Positions 37,040 through 50,167 of a DNA stretch of 64,000 nt are shown piece after piece. The position numbers were made by a program, and so were the translations under genes. Where the stretch lies: NCBI GenBank assembly GCA_949987565.1, contig OX465118.1, forward strand, positions 6,290,538-6,354,537. The letters are read 5' to 3'. Within the stretch, counting starts at the first letter, position 1. Each line of letters opens with the position of its first letter. The notes under the pieces were generated by a model. It worked only from the letters and a program-made list of their open reading frames with translations, made no database searches and was not told where the DNA came from. The stretch comes from Luidia sarsii. Lineage: Eukaryota > Echinodermata > Asteroidea > Paxillosida > Luidiidae.

Positions 37040-40000
37040 GGTTGGTTCTCTTTGCTTGATCATAAAATCATCATACTATGTTTGATTTCAGATTTTTCAC
37101 CACTGGTGGTTAGATCTTTTCCAGGCCTGTTAGCAGGCCAAGTTTAAGATTCGTCAATAAAATAATGAAGGAGATATTAACGTGCAAAGTGTATTTTTCT
37201 TTCCAGCTTCTGTCCGGTGACTGACTGTTGTGTACTGCTGTCTGCACACAAGCTGCCTAGCTGACTGAGGTTGGTTCTCTTTGCTTGATCATAAAATCAT
37301 CACACTGTGTTCGATCTCAGATTTTTCACCACTGGTGGTTAGATCTTTTCCGGGCCTGTTAGCAGGCTAAGTTTAAGATTCGTCAATAAAATAATGAAGG
37401 AGATATTAACTTGCAAAGTGTATTTTCTTTCCAGCTTCTTTCCGGCGACTGACTGTTGTGTACTGCTGTCTGCACACAAGCTGCCTAGCTGACTGAGGTT
37501 GGTTCTCTTTGCTTGATCATAAAATCATCATACTATGTTAGATCTCAGATTTTTCACCACTGGTGGTTAGATCTTTTCCGGGCCTGTTAGCAGGCTAAGT
37601 TTAAGATTCGTCAATAAAATAATGAAGGAGATATTAACTTGCAAAGTGTATTTTCTTTCCAGCTTCTTTCCGGCGACTGAGTGTTGTGTACTGCTGTCTG
37701 CACACACAAGCTGCCTAGCTGACTGAGGTTGGTTCTCTTTGCTTGATCATAAAATCATCATATTATGTTTGATTTCAGATTATTCACCACTGGTGGTTAG
37801 ATCTTTTCCAGGCCTGTTAGCAGGCCAAGTTTAAGATTCGTCAATAAAATAATGAAGGAGATATCAACGTGCAAAGTGTATTTTTCTTTCCAGCTTCTTT
37901 CCGGCGACTGACTGTTGTGTACTGCTGTCTGCACACACAATCTTCCTAGCTGACTGAGGTTGGTTCTCTTTGCTTGATCATAAAATCATCATAGTATGTT
38001 TGATTTCAGATTTTTCACCACTGGTGGTTAGATCTTTTCCAGGCCTGTTAGCAGGCCAAGTTTAAGATTCGTCAATAAAATAATGAAGGAGATATTAACG
38101 TGCAAAGTGTATTTTTCTTTCCAGCTTCTGTCCGGCGACTGACTGTTGTGTACTGCTGTCTGCACACAAGCTGCCTAGCTGACTGAGGTTGATTCTCTTT
38201 GCTTGATCATAAAATCATCACACTGTGTTCGATCTCAGATTTTTCACCACTGGTGGTTAGATCTTTTCCGGGCCTGTTAGCAGGCTAAGTTTAAGATTCG
38301 TCAATAAATTAATGAAGGAGATATTAACTTGCAAAGTGTATTTTCTTTCCAGCTTCTTTCCGGCGACTGACTGTTGTGTACTGCTGTCTGCACACACAAG
38401 CTGCCTAGCTGACTGAGGTTGGTTCTCTTTGCTTGATCATAAAATCATCATACTATGTTTGATTTCAGATTTTTCACCACTGGTGGTTAGATCTTTTCCA
38501 GGCCTGTTAGCAGGCCAAGTTTAAGATTCGTCAATAAAATAATGAAGGAGATATTAACTTGCAAAGTGTATTTTCTTTCCAGCTTCTTTCTGGCGACTGA
38601 CTGTTATGTACTGCTGTCTGCACACACAAGCTGCCTAGCTGACTGAGGTTGGTTCTCTTTGCTTAATCATAAAATCATCATACTATGTTTGATTTCTGAT
38701 TTTTCACCACTGGTGGTTAGATATTTTCCGGGCCTGTTAGCAGGCTAAGTTTAAGATTCGTCAATAAAATAATGAAGGAGATATTAACTTGCAAAGTGTA
38801 TTTTCTTTCCAGCTTCTTTCCGGCGACTGAGTGTTGTGTACTGCTGTCTGCACACACAAGCTGCCTAGCTGACTGAGGTTGGTTCTCTTTGCTTGATCAT
38901 AAAATCATCATACTATGTTCGATCTCAGATTTTCCACCACTGGTGGTTAGATCTTTACCGGGCCTGTTAGCAGGCTAAGTTTAAGATTCGTCAATAAAAT
39001 AATGAAGGAGATATTAACGTGCAAAGTGTATTTTTCTTTCCAGCTTCTTTCCGGCGACTGACTGTTGTGTACTGCTGTCTGCACACACAAGCTGCCTAGC
39101 TGACTGAGGTTGGTTCTCTTTGCTTGATCATAAAATCATCATACTATGTTTGATTTCAGATTTTTCACCACTGGTGGTTAGATCTTTTCCGGGCCTGTTA
39201 GCAGGCCAAGTTTAAGATTCGTCAATAAAATAATGAAGGAGATATTAACTTGCAAAGTGTATTTTCTTTCCAGCTTCTGTCCGGCGACTGACTGTTGTGT
39301 ACTGCTGTCTGCACACACAAGCTGCCTAACTGACTGAGGTTGGCTCTCTTTGCTTGATCATAAAATCATCATACTATGTTTGATTTCAGATTTTTTACCA
39401 CTGGTGGTTAGATCTTTTCCAGGCCTGTTAGCATGCCAAGTTTAAGATTCGTCAATAAAATAATGAGGGAGATATAACCGTGCAAAGTGTATTTTTCTTT
39501 CAAGCTTCTGTCCGCCGACTGACTTGTGTAGTGCTGTCTGCACACAAGCTGCCTAGCTGACTGAGGTTGGTTCTCTTTGCTTTATCATAAAATCATCATA
39601 GTATGTTTGATTTCAGATTTTTCACCACTGGTGGTTAGATCTTTTCAAGGCCTGTTAGCAGGCTAAGTTTAAGATTCGTCAATAAAATAATGAAGGAGAT
39701 TTAAAAGTGCAAAGTGTATTTTTATTTCCAGCTTCTTTCCGGCGACTGACTGTTGTGTACTGCTGTCTGCACACACAAGCTGCCTAGCTGACTGAGGTTG
39801 GTTCTCTTTGCTTGATCATAAAATGATCATACTATGTTTGATCTCAGATTTTTCACCACTGGTGGTTAGATCTTTTCCGGGCCTGTTGGCAGGCTAAGTT
39901 TTAGATTCGTCAATAAAAAAATGAAGGAGATATTAACTTGCAAAATGTATTTTTCTTTCCAGCTTCTGTCCGGCGACTGACTGTTTGTGTACTGCTGTCT

Positions 40001-40285
40001 GCACACACAAGCTGCCTAGCTGACTGAGGATGGTTCTCTTTGCTTGATCATAAAATCATCATACTATGTTTGATTTCAGATTTTTCACCACTGGTGGTTA
40101 GATCTTTTCCAGGCCTGTTAGCAGGCCAAGTTTAAGATTTGTCAATAAAATAATGAAGGAGATATTAACGTGCAAAGTGTATTTTTCTTTCCAGCTTCTT
40201 TCCGGCGACTGACTGCTGTGTACTGCTGTCTGCACACACAAGCTGCCTAGCTGACTGAGGTTGGTTCTCTTTGCTTGATCATAAA
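37040..40285 (+). repeat. 23,715-bp long-range block repeat, copy 1
   Basis: GATTATTC (37,778 and 61,493), TTTCCACCAC with CTTTACCGGG (about 38,932 and 62,647) and GCATGCCAAG (39,431 and 63,146) share offset 23,715, which is 103 monomers. Private changes include CTGTTATGT near 38,602. The partner runs to the end of the window, so the true right end is unknown. Confidence 0.83.
39346..40035 (+). repeat. Diverged trimer cassette (690 bp), copy 2
   Basis: The dimer is preceded here by a third odd monomer (39,346-39,572, 227 bp) with GCATGCCAAG, ATGAGGGAGATATAACCG, CTTTCAAGC, CCGCCGACTG and GTGTAGTGCTG. It is entered through GAGGTTGGCTCTC. The dimer part begins TTTATCATAAAATC and has ATAGTATG, a different 5' part from copy 1. 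Confidence 0.88.
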
Positions 40286-40459
40286 ATCATCATACTATGT
40301 TTGATTTCAGATTTTTCACCACTGGTGGTTAGATCTTTTCCAGGCCTGTTAGCAGGCCAAGTTTAAGATTCGTCAATAAAATAATGAAGGAGATATTAAC
40401 GTGCAAAGTGTATTTTTCTTTCCAGCTTCTGTCCGGTGACTGACTGTTGTGTACTGCTG

Positions 40460-41377
40460 TCTGCACACAAGCTGCCTAGCTGACTGAGGTTGGTTCTCTT
40501 TGCTTGATCATAAAATCATCACACTGTGTTCGATCTCAGATTTTTCACCACTGGTGGTTAGATCTTTTCCGGGCCTGTTAGCAGGCTAAGTTTAAGATTC
40601 GTCAATAAAATAATGAAGGAGATATTAACTTGCAAAGTGTATTTTCTTTCCAGCTTCTTTCCGGCGACTGACTGTTGTGTACTGCTGTCTGCACACAAGC
40701 TGCCTAGCTGACTGAGGTTGGTTCTCTTTGCTTGATCATAAAATCATCATACTATGTTAGATCTCAGATTTTTCACCACTGGTGGTTAGATCTTTTCCGG
40801 GCCTGTTAGCAGGCTAAGTTTAAGATTCGTCAATAAAATTATGAAGGAGATATTAACTTGCAAAGTGTATTTTCTTTCCAGCTTCTTTCCGGCGACTGAG
40901 TGTTGTGTACTGCTGTCTGCACACACAAGCTGCCTAGCTGACTGAGGTTGGTTCTCTTTGCTTGATCATAAAATCATCATATTATGTTTGATTTCAGATT
41001 ATTCACCACTGGTGGTTAGATCTTTTCCAGGCCTGTTAGCAGGCCAAGTTTAAGATTCGTCAATAAAATAATGAAGGAGATATCAACGTGCAAAGTGTAT
41101 TTTTCTTTCCAGCTTCTTTCCGGCGACTGACTGTTGTGTACTGCTGTCTGCACACACAATCTTCCTAGCTGACTGAGGTTGGTTCTCTTTGCTTGATCAT
41201 AAAATCATCATAGTATGTTTGATTTCAGATTTTTCACCACTGGTGGTTAGATCTTTTCCAGGCCTGTTAGCAGGCCAAGTTTAAGATTCGTCAATAAAAT
41301 AATGAAGGAGATATTAACGTGCAAAGTGTATTTTATTTTCCAGCTTCTTTCCGGCGACTGAGTGTTGTGTACTGCTG
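40460..41377 (+). repeat. 4-monomer (918-bp) tandem unit, copy 1
   Basis: The order is ACACTGTGTTCGATCTC type, ATGTTAGATCTC type with AATAAAATTATG, ATATTATG/GATTATTCACC type with GATATCAACG, then ATAGTATG type with TATTTTATTTTCC. GATTATTC at 40,997 repeats at 41,915 and ACACTG at 40,521 repeats at 41,439. Confidence 0.8.
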
Positions 41378-42303
41378 TCTGCACACAAGCTGCCTAGCTG
41401 ACTGAGGTTGGTTCTCTTTGCTTGATCATAAAATCATCACACTGTGTTTGATCTCAGATTTTTCACCACTGGTGGTTAGATCTTTTCCGGGCCTGTTAGC
41501 AGGCTAAGTTTAAGATTCGTCAATAAAATAATGAAGGAGATATTAACTTGCAAAGTGTATTTTCTTTCCAGCTTCTTTCCGGCGACTGACTGTTGTGTAC
41601 TGCTGTCTGCACACAAGCTGCCTAGCTGACTGAGGTTGGTTCTCTTTGCTTGATCATAAAATCATCATACTATGTTAGATCTCAGATTTTTCACCACTGG
41701 TGGTTAGATCTTTTCCGGGCCTGTTAGCAGGCTAAGTTTAAGATTCGTCAATAAAATTATGAAGGAGATATTAACTTGCAAAGTGTATTTTCTTTCCAGC
41801 TTCTTTCCGGCGACTGAGTGTTGTGTACTGCTGTCTGCACACACAAGCTGCCTAGCTGACTGAGGTTGGTTCTCTTTGCTTGATCATAAAATCATCATAT
41901 TATGTTTGATTTCAGATTATTCACCACTGGTGGTTAGATCTTTTCCAGGCCTGTTAGCAGGCCAAGTTTAAGATTCGTCAATAAAATAATGAAGGAGATA
42001 TCAACGTGCAAAGTGTATTTTTCTTTCCAGCTTCTTTCCGGCGACTGACTGTTGTGTACTGCTGTCTGCACACACAATCTTCCTAGCTGACTGAGGTTGG
42101 TTCTCTTTGCTTGATCATAAAATCATCATAGTATGTTTGATTTCAGATTTTTCACCACTGGTGGTTAGATCTTTTCCAGGCCTGTTAGCAGGCCAAGTTT
42201 AAGATTCGTCAATAAAATAATGAAGGAGATATTAACGTGCAAAGTGTATTTTATTTTCCAGCTTCTTTCCGGCGACTGAGTGTTGTGTACTGCTGTCTGC
42301 ACA
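41378..42303 (+). repeat. 4-monomer (918-bp) tandem unit, copy 2
   Basis: It directly follows copy 1 with the same four types. One change is GTGTTTGATCTC for GTGTTCGATCTC near 41,446, a CpG-to-TpG difference. Part of the unit (ATGTTAGATCTC onward) appears a third time from about 42,825. Confidence 0.8.
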
Positions 42304-43485
42304 CACAAGCTGCCTAGCTGACTGAGGTTGGTTCTCTTTGCTTGATCATAAAATCATCATACTATGTTTGATTTCAGATTTTTCACCACTGGTGGTTAGA
42401 TCTTTTCCAGGCCTGTTAGCAGGCCAAGTTTAAGATTTGTCAATAAAATAATGAAGGAGATATTAACGTGCAAAGTGTATTTTTCTTTCCAGCTTCTTTC
42501 CGGCGACTGACTGCTGTGTACTGCTGTCTGCACACACAAGCTGCCTAGCTGACTGAGGTTGGTTCTCTTTGCTTGATCATAAAATCATCATACTATGTTT
42601 GATTTCAGATTTTTCACCACTGGTGGTTAGATCTTTTCCAGGCCTGTTAGCAGGCCAAGTTTAAGATTCGTCAATAAAATAATGAAGGAGATATTAACGT
42701 GCAAAGTGTATTTTTCTTTCCAGCTTCTGTCCGGTGACTGACTGTTGTGTACTGCTGTCTGCACACAAGCTGCCTAGCTGACTGAGGTTGGTTCTCTTTG
42801 CTTGATCATAAAATCATCATACTATGTTAGATCTCAGATTTTTCACCACTGGTGGTTAGATCTTTTCCGGGCCTGTTAGCAGGCTAAGTTTAAGATTCGT
42901 CAATAAAATTATGAAGGAGATATTAACTTGCAAAGTGTATTTTCTTTCCAGCTTCTTTCCGGCGACTGAGTGTTGTGTACTGCTGTCTGCACACTCAAGC
43001 TGCCTAGCTGACTGAGGTTGGTTCTCTTTGCTTGATCATAAAATCATCATATTATGTTTGATTTCAGATTATTCACCACTGGTGGTTAGATCTTTTCCAG
43101 GCCTGTTAGCAGGCCAAGTTTAAGATTCGTCAATAAAATAATGAAGGAGATATCAACGTGCAAAGTGTATTTTTCTTTCCAGCTTCTTTCCGGCGACTGA
43201 CTGTTGTGTACTGCTGTCTGCACACACAATCTTCCTAGCTGACTGAGGTTGGTTCTCTTTGCTTGATCATAAAATCATCATAGTATGTTTGATTTCAGAT
43301 TTTTCACCACTGGTGGTTAGATCTTTTCCAGGCCTGTTAGCAGGCCAAGTTTAAGATTCGTCAATAAAATAATGAAGGAGATATTAACGTGCAAAGTGTA
43401 TTTTATTTTCCAGCTTCTTTCCGGCGACTGAGTGTTGTGTACTGCTGTCTGCACACACAAGCTGCCTAGCTGACTGAGGTTGGTT

Positions 43486-43945
43486 CTCTTTGCTTGATCA
43501 TAAAATCATCATACTATGTTTGATTTCAGATTTTTCACCACTGGTGGTTAGATCTTTTCCAGGCCTGTTAGCAGGCCAAGTTTAAGTTTCGTCAATAAAA
43601 TAATGAAGGAGATATTAACGTGCAAAGTGTATTTTTCTTTCCAGCTTCTTTCCGGCGACTGACTGTTGTGTACTGCTGTCTGCACACACAAGCTGCCTAG
43701 CTGACTGAGGTTTGTTCTCTTTTCTTGATCATAAAATCATCATACTATGTTTGATTTCAGATTTTACACTACTGATGGATAGATCTTTCGCAGGCCCGTT
43801 ACCATGGCAAGATTTAGATTCGTCAATAAAATAATGAAGGAGATATTTATATGAAAATTGTATTTTTCTTTCCAGCTTTCGTCCGGCGACTGACTGTTGT
43901 GTACTGCTGTCTGCACACAAGCTGCCTAGCTGACTGAGGTTGGTT
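43486..43945 (+). repeat. Dimer tandem (460 bp), copy 1
   Basis: A TTTAAGTTTCGTC monomer followed by a strongly diverged 229-bp monomer. The next 460 bp repeat the pair, the only visible change being GATCATA to GATTATA near the start. Confidence 0.88.
43717..43945 (+). repeat. Strongly diverged 229-bp monomer, copy 3 of 7
   Basis: 8,049 bp (35 monomers) after copy 2. It starts with CTCTTTTCTTGATC where earlier copies have CTCTTTGCTTGATC, a change shared with copies 4 and 5 only, so these three form a subgroup. Confidence 0.9.
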
Positions 43946-44405
43946 CTCTTTGCTTGATTATAAAATCATCATACTATGTTTGATTTCAGATTTTTCACCA
44001 CTGGTGGTTAGATCTTTTCCAGGCCTGTTAGCAGGCCAAGTTTAAGTTTCGTCAATAAAATAATGAAGGAGATATTAACGTGCAAAGTGTATTTTTCTTT
44101 CCAGCTTCTTTCCGGCGACTGACTGTTGTGTACTGCTGTCTGCACACACAAGCTGCCTAGCTGACTGAGGTTTGTTCTCTTTTCTTGATCATAAAATCAT
44201 CATACTATGTTTGATTTCAGATTTTACACTACTGATGGATAGATCTTTCGCAGGCCCGTTACCATGGCAAGATTTAGATTCGTCAATAAAATAATGAAGG
44301 AGATATTTATATGAAAATTGTATTTTTCTTTCCAGCTTTCGTCCGGCGACTGACTGTTGTGTACTGCTGTCTGCACACAAGCTGCCTAGCTGACTGAGGT
44401 TGGTT
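43946..44405 (+). repeat. Dimer tandem (460 bp), copy 2
   Basis: It adjoins copy 1. The following monomer again begins GATTATA and has TTTAAGTTTCGTC, but then continues as an ordinary type with the private change GTGTAATTTTC near 44,548. Confidence 0.88.
44177..44405 (+). repeat. Strongly diverged 229-bp monomer, copy 4 of 7
   Basis: 460 bp after copy 3, as the second half of a duplicated dimer. It carries the TTTTCTTGATC subgroup mark. Confidence 0.9.
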
Positions 44406-45789
44406 CTCTTTGCTTGATTATAAAATCATCATACTATGTTTGATTTCAGATTTTTCACCACTGGTGGTTAGATCTTTTCCAGGCCTGTTAGCAGGCCAAG
44501 TTTAAGTTTCGTCAATAAAATAATGAAGGAGATATTAACGTGCAAAGTGTAATTTTCTTTCCAGCTTCTTTCCGGCGACTGACTGTTGTGTACTGCTGTC
44601 TGCACACACAATCTTCCTAGCTGACTGAGGTTGGTTCTCTTTGCTTGATCATAAAATCATCATAGTATGTTTGATTTCAGATTTTTCACCACTGGTGGTT
44701 AGATCTTTTCCAGGCCTGTTAGCAGGCCAAGTTTAAGATTCGTCAATAAAATAATGAAGGAGATATTAACTTGCAAAGTGTATTTTCTTTCCAGCTTCTT
44801 TCCGGCGACTGAGTGTTGTGTACTGCTGTCTGCACACACAAGCTGCCTAGCTGACTGAGGTTGGTTCTCTTTGCTTGATCATAAAATCATCATACTATGT
44901 TTGATTTCAGATTTTTCACCACTGGTGGTTAGATCTTTTCCAGGCCTGTTAGCAGGCCAAGTTTAAGATTCGTCAATAAAATAATGAAGGAGATATTAAC
45001 GTGCAAAGTGTATTTTTCTTTCCAGCTTCTTTCCGGCGACTGACTGTTGTGTACTGCTGTCTGCACACACAATCTTCCTAGCTGACTGAGGTTGGTTCTC
45101 TTTGCTTGATCATAAAATCATCATAGTATGTTTGATTTCAGATTTTTCACCACTGGTGGTTAGATCTTTTCCAGGCCTGTTAGCAGGCCAAGTTTAAGAT
45201 TCGTCAATAAAATAATGAAGGAGATATTAACTTGCAAAGTGTATTTTCTTTCCAGCTTCTTTCCGGCGACTGAGTGTTGTGTACTGCTGTCTGCACACAC
45301 AAGCTGCCTAGCTGACTGAGGTTGGTTCTCTTTGCTTGATCATAAAATCATCATACTATGTTTGATTTCAGATTTTTCACCACTGGTGGTTAGATCTTTT
45401 CCAGGCCTGTTAGCAGGCCAAGTTTAAGTTTCGTCAATAAAATAATGAAGGAGATATTAACGTGCAAAGTGTATTTTTCTTTCCAGCTTCTTTCCGGCGA
45501 CTGACTGTTGTGTACTGCTGTCTGCACACACAATCTTCCTAGCTGACTGAGGTTGGTTCTCTTTGCTTGATCATAAAATCATCATAGTATGTTTGATTTC
45601 AGATTTTTCACCACTGGTGGTTAGATCTTTTCCGGGCCTGTTAGCAGGCCAAGTTTAAGATTCGTCAATAAAATAATGAAGGAGATATTAACTTGCAAAG
45701 TGTATTTTCTTTCCAGCTTCTGTCCGGCGACTGACTGTTGTGTACTGCTGTCTGCACACACAAGCTGCCTAGCTGACTGAGGTTGGTTC

Positions 45790-46835
45790 TCTTTGCTTAA
45801 TCATAAAATCATCATACTATGTTTGATTTCTGATTTTTCACCACTGGTGGTTAGATATTTTCCGGGCCTGTTAGCAGGCTAAGTTTAAGATTCGTCAATA
45901 AAATAATGAAGGAGATATTAACTTGCAAAGTGTATTTTTCTTTCCAGCTTCTTTCTGGCGACTGACTGTTGTGTACTGCTGTCTGCACACACAAGCTGCC
46001 TAGCTGACTGAGGTTGGTTCTCTTTGCTTGATCATAAAATCATCATACTATGATTGATTTCAGATTTTTCACCACTGGTGGTTAGATCTTTTCCAGGCCT
46101 GTTAGCAGGCCAAGTTTAAGATTCGTCAATAAAATAATGAAGGAGATATTAACGTGCAAAGTGTATTTTTCTTTCCAGCTTCTTTCCGGCGACTGAGTGT
46201 TGTGTACTGCTGTCTGCACACACAATCTTCCTAGCTGACTGAGGTTGGTTCTCTTTGCTTGATTATAAAATCATCATAGTATGTTTGATTTCAGATTGTT
46301 CACCACTGGTGGTTAGATCTTTTCCAGGCCTGTTAGCAGGCCAAGTTTAAGATTCGTCAATAAAATAATGAAGGAGATATTAACGTGCAAAGTGTATTTT
46401 TCTTTCCAGCTTCTGTCCGGCGACTGACTTTTGTGTACTGCTGTCTGCACACAAGCTGCCTAGCTGACTGAGGTTGGTTCTCTTTGCTTGATCATAAAAT
46501 CATCACACTGTGTTCGATCTCAGATTTTTCACCACTGGTGGTTAGATCTTTTCCAGGCCTGTTAGCAGGCCAAGTTTAAGATTCGTCAATAAAATAATGA
46601 AGGAGATATTAACGTGCAAAGTGTATTTTTCTTTCCAGCTTCTTTCCGGCGACTGACTGTTGTGTACTGCTGTCTGCACACACAATCTTCCTAGCTGACT
46701 GAGGTTGGTTCTCTTTGCTTGATCATAAAATCATCATAGTATGTTTGATTTCAGATTTTTCACCACTGGTGGTTAGATCTTTTCCAGGCCTGTTAGCAGG
46801 CCAAGTTTAAGATTCGTCAATAAAATAATGAAGGA
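45790..46835 (+). repeat. Zone I-like island of about five monomers inside zone III
   Basis: The run of types TTAATCATA with TTTCTGATTT and GATATTTTCCGGG, then TATGATTG, then GATTATA with GATTGTTCACC and CTGACTTTTG, then ACACTGTGTTCG, then ATAGTATG, is that of about 3,230-4,265 and 13,350-14,385. TATGATTG otherwise occurs only at 3,483, 13,604, 15,216, 17,057 and 18,669. Confidence 0.8.
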
Positions 46836-46917
46836 GATATTAACGTGCAAAGTGTATTTTATTTTCCAGCTTCTTTCCGGCGACTGAGTGTTGTGTACTG
46901 CTGTCTGCACACACAAG

Positions 46918-48568
46918 CTGCCTAGCTGACTGAGGTTGGTTCTCTTTGCTTAATCATAAAATCATCATACTATGTTTGATTTCAGATTTTTCACCACTGG
47001 TGGTTAGATCTTTTCCAGGCCTGTTAGCAGGCCAAGTTTAAGATTTGTCAATAAAATAATGAAGGAGATATTAACGTGCAAAGTGTATTTTTCTTTCCAG
47101 CTTCTTTCCGGCGACTGACTGCTGTGTACTGCTGTCTGCACACACAAGCTGCCTAGCTGACTGAGGTTGGTTCTCTTTGCTTGATCATAAAATCATCATA
47201 CTATGTTTGATTTCAGATTTTTCACCACTGGTGGTTAGATCTTTTCCAGGCCTGTTAGCAGGCCAAGTTTAAGATTCGTCAATAAAATAATGAAGGAGAT
47301 ATTAACGTGCAAAGTGTATTTTTCTTTCCAGCTTCTGTCCGGTGACTGACTGTTGTGTACTGCTGTCTGCACACAAGCTGCCTAGCTGACTGAGGTTGGT
47401 TCTCTTTGCTTGATCATAAAATCATCACACTGTGTTCGATCTCAGATTTTTCACCACTGGTGGTTAGATCTTTTCCGGGCCTGTTAGCAGGCTAAGTTTA
47501 AGATTCGTCAATAAAATTATGAAGGAGATATTAACTTGCAAAGTGTATTTTCTTTCCAGCTTCTTTCCGGCGACTGAGTGTTGTGTACTGCTGTCTGCAC
47601 ACACAAGCTGCCTAGCTGACTGAGGTTGGTTCTCTTTGCTTGATCATAAAATCATCATATTATGTTTGATTTCAGATTATTCACCACTGGTGGTTAGATC
47701 TTTTCCAGGCCTGTTAGCAGGCCAAGTTTAAGATTCGTCAATAAAATAATGAAGGAGATATCAACGTGCAAAGTGTATTTTTCTTTCCAGCTTCTTTCCG
47801 GCGACTGACTGTTGTGTACTGCTGTCTGCACACACAATCTTCCTAGCTGACTGAGGTTGGTTCTCTTTGCTTGATCATAAAATCATCATAGTATGTTTGA
47901 TTTCAGATTTTTCACCACTGGTGGTTAGATCTTTTCCAGGCCTGTTAGCAGGCCAAGTTTAAGATTCGTCAATAAAATAATGAAGGAGATATTAACGTGC
48001 AAAGTGTATTTTATTTTCCAGCTTCTTTCCGGCGACTGAGTGTTGTGTACTGCTGTCTGCACACACAAGCTGCCTAGCTGACTGAGGTTGGTTCTCTTTG
48101 CTTGATCATAAAATCATCATACTATGTTTGATTTCAGATTTTTCACCACTGGTGGTTAGATCTTTTCCAGGCCTGTTAGCAGGCCAAGTTTAAGTTTCGT
48201 CAATAAAATAATGAAGGAGATATTAACGTGCAAAGTGTATTTTTCTTTCCAGCTTCTTTCCGGCGACTGACTGTTGTGTACTGCTGTCTGCACACACAAG
48301 CTGCCTAGCTGACTGAGGTTTGTTCTCTTTTCTTGATCATAAAATCATCATACTATGTTTGATTTCAGATTTTACACTACTGATGGATAGATCTTTCGCA
48401 GGCCCGTTACCATGGCAAGATTTAGATTCGTCAATAAAATAATGAAGGAGATATTTATATGAAAATTGTATTTTTCTTTCCAGCTTTCGTCCGGCGACTG
48501 ACTGTTGTGTACTGCTGTCTGCACACAAGCTGCCTAGCTGACTGAGGTTGGTTCTCTTTGCTTGATTA
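46918..48568 (+). repeat. 20-monomer (4,608-bp) block repeat, copy 2
   Basis: Partner of about 42,310-43,960. It starts with TTAATCATA near 46,951 where copy 1 has TTGATCATA. It immediately follows the zone I-like island. Confidence 0.72.
48325..48553 (+). repeat. Strongly diverged 229-bp monomer, copy 5 of 7
   Basis: 4,148 bp after copy 4 and 4,608 bp after copy 3. It carries the TTTTCTTGATC subgroup mark, so it descends from the copy 3/4 lineage through the 4,608-bp block repeat. Confidence 0.9.
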
Positions 48569-50167
48569 TAAAATCATCATAGTATGTTTGATTTCAGATT
48601 TTTCACCACTGGTGGTTAGATCTTTTCCAGGCCTGTTAGCAGGCCAAGTTTAAGTTTCGTCAATAAAATAATGAAGGAGATATTAACGTGCAAAGTGTAT
48701 TTTTCTTTCCAGCTTCTTTCCGGCGACTGACTGTTGTGTACTGCTGTCTGCACACACAATCTTCCTAGCTGACTGAGGTTGGTTCTCTTTGCTTGATCAT
48801 AAAATCATCATAGTATGTTTGATTTCAGATTTTTCACCACTGGTGGTTAGATCTTTTCCAGGCCTGTTAGCAGGCCAAGTTTAAGATTCGTCAATAAAAT
48901 AATGAAGGAGATATTAACTTGCAAAGTGTATTTTCTTTCCAGCTTCTTTCCGGCGACTGAGTGTTGTGTACTGCTGTCTGCACACACAAGCTGCCTAGCT
49001 GACTGAGGTTGGTTCTCTTTGCTTGATCATAAAATCATCATACTATGTTTGATTTCAGATTTTTCACCACTGGTGGTTAGATCTTTTCCAGGCCTGTTAG
49101 CATGCCAAGTTTAAGATTCGTCAATAAAATAATGAAGGAGATATTAACGTGCAAAGTGTATTTTTCTTTCCAGCTTCTTTCCGGCGACTGACTGTTGTGT
49201 ACTGCTGTCTGCACACACAATCTTCCTAGCTGACTGAGGTTGGTTCTCTTTGCTTGATCATAAAATCATCATAGTATGTTTGATTTCAGATTTTTCACCA
49301 CTGGTGGTTAGATCTTTTCCAGGCCTGTTAGCAGGCCAAGTTTAAGATTCGTCAATAAAATAATGAAAAAGATATTAACTTGCAAAGTGTATTTTCTTTC
49401 CAGCTTCTTTCCGGCGACTGAGTGTTGTGTACTGCTGTCTGCACACACAAGCTGCCTAACTGACTGAGGTTGGTTCTCTTTGCTTGATCATAAAATCATC
49501 ATACTATGTTTGATTTCAGATTTTTCACCACTGGTGGTTAGATCTTTTCCAGGCCTGTTAGCAGGCCAAGTTTAAGATTCGTCAATAAAATAATGAAGGA
49601 GATATTAACGTGCAAAGTGTATTTTTCTTTCCAGCTTCTTTCCGGCGACTGAGTGTTGTGTACTGCTGTCTGCACACACAAGCTGCCTAGCTGACTGAGG
49701 TTGGTTCTCTTTGCTTGATCATAAAATCATCATACTATGTTTGATTTCAGATTTTTCACCACTGGTGGTTAGATCTTTTCCAGGCCTGTTAGCAGGCCAA
49801 GTTTAAGTTTCGTCAATAAAATAATGAAGGAGATATTAACGTGCAAAGTGTATTTTTCTTTCCAGCTTCTTTCCGGCGACTGACTGTTGTGTACTGCTGT
49901 CTGCACACACAATCTTCCTAGCTGACTGAGGTTGGTTCTCTTTGCTTGATCATAAAATCATCATAGTATGTTTGATTTCAGATTTTTCACCACTGGTGGT
50001 TAGATCTTTTCCGGGCCTGTTAGCAGGCCAAGTTTAAGATTCGTCAATAAAATAATGAAGGAGATATTAACTTGCAAAGTGTATTTTCTTTCCAGCTTCT
50101 GTCCGGCGACTGACTGTTGTGTACTGCTGTCTGCACACACAATCTTCCTAGCTGACTGAGGTTGGTT

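Larger units (their letters stand above)
42310..43960 (+). repeat. 20-monomer (4,608-bp) block repeat, copy 1
   Basis: GATTATTC (43,067 and 47,675) and the diverged monomer start (43,717 and 48,325) share the offset 4,608. GATTTGTC (about 42,434 and 47,042) agrees. One monomer start differs between copies: ATGTTAGATCTC at about 42,828 faces GTGTTCGATCTC. Confidence 0.72.

Noticed and set aside
23131..39573. The recurring offset 5,982 bp (23,140 to 29,122, and 33,591 to 39,573) as one regular super-period
   Set aside because: The two cases involve different monomer types, and regions between them do not align at that offset, so equal spacing (26 monomers) may be coincidence.
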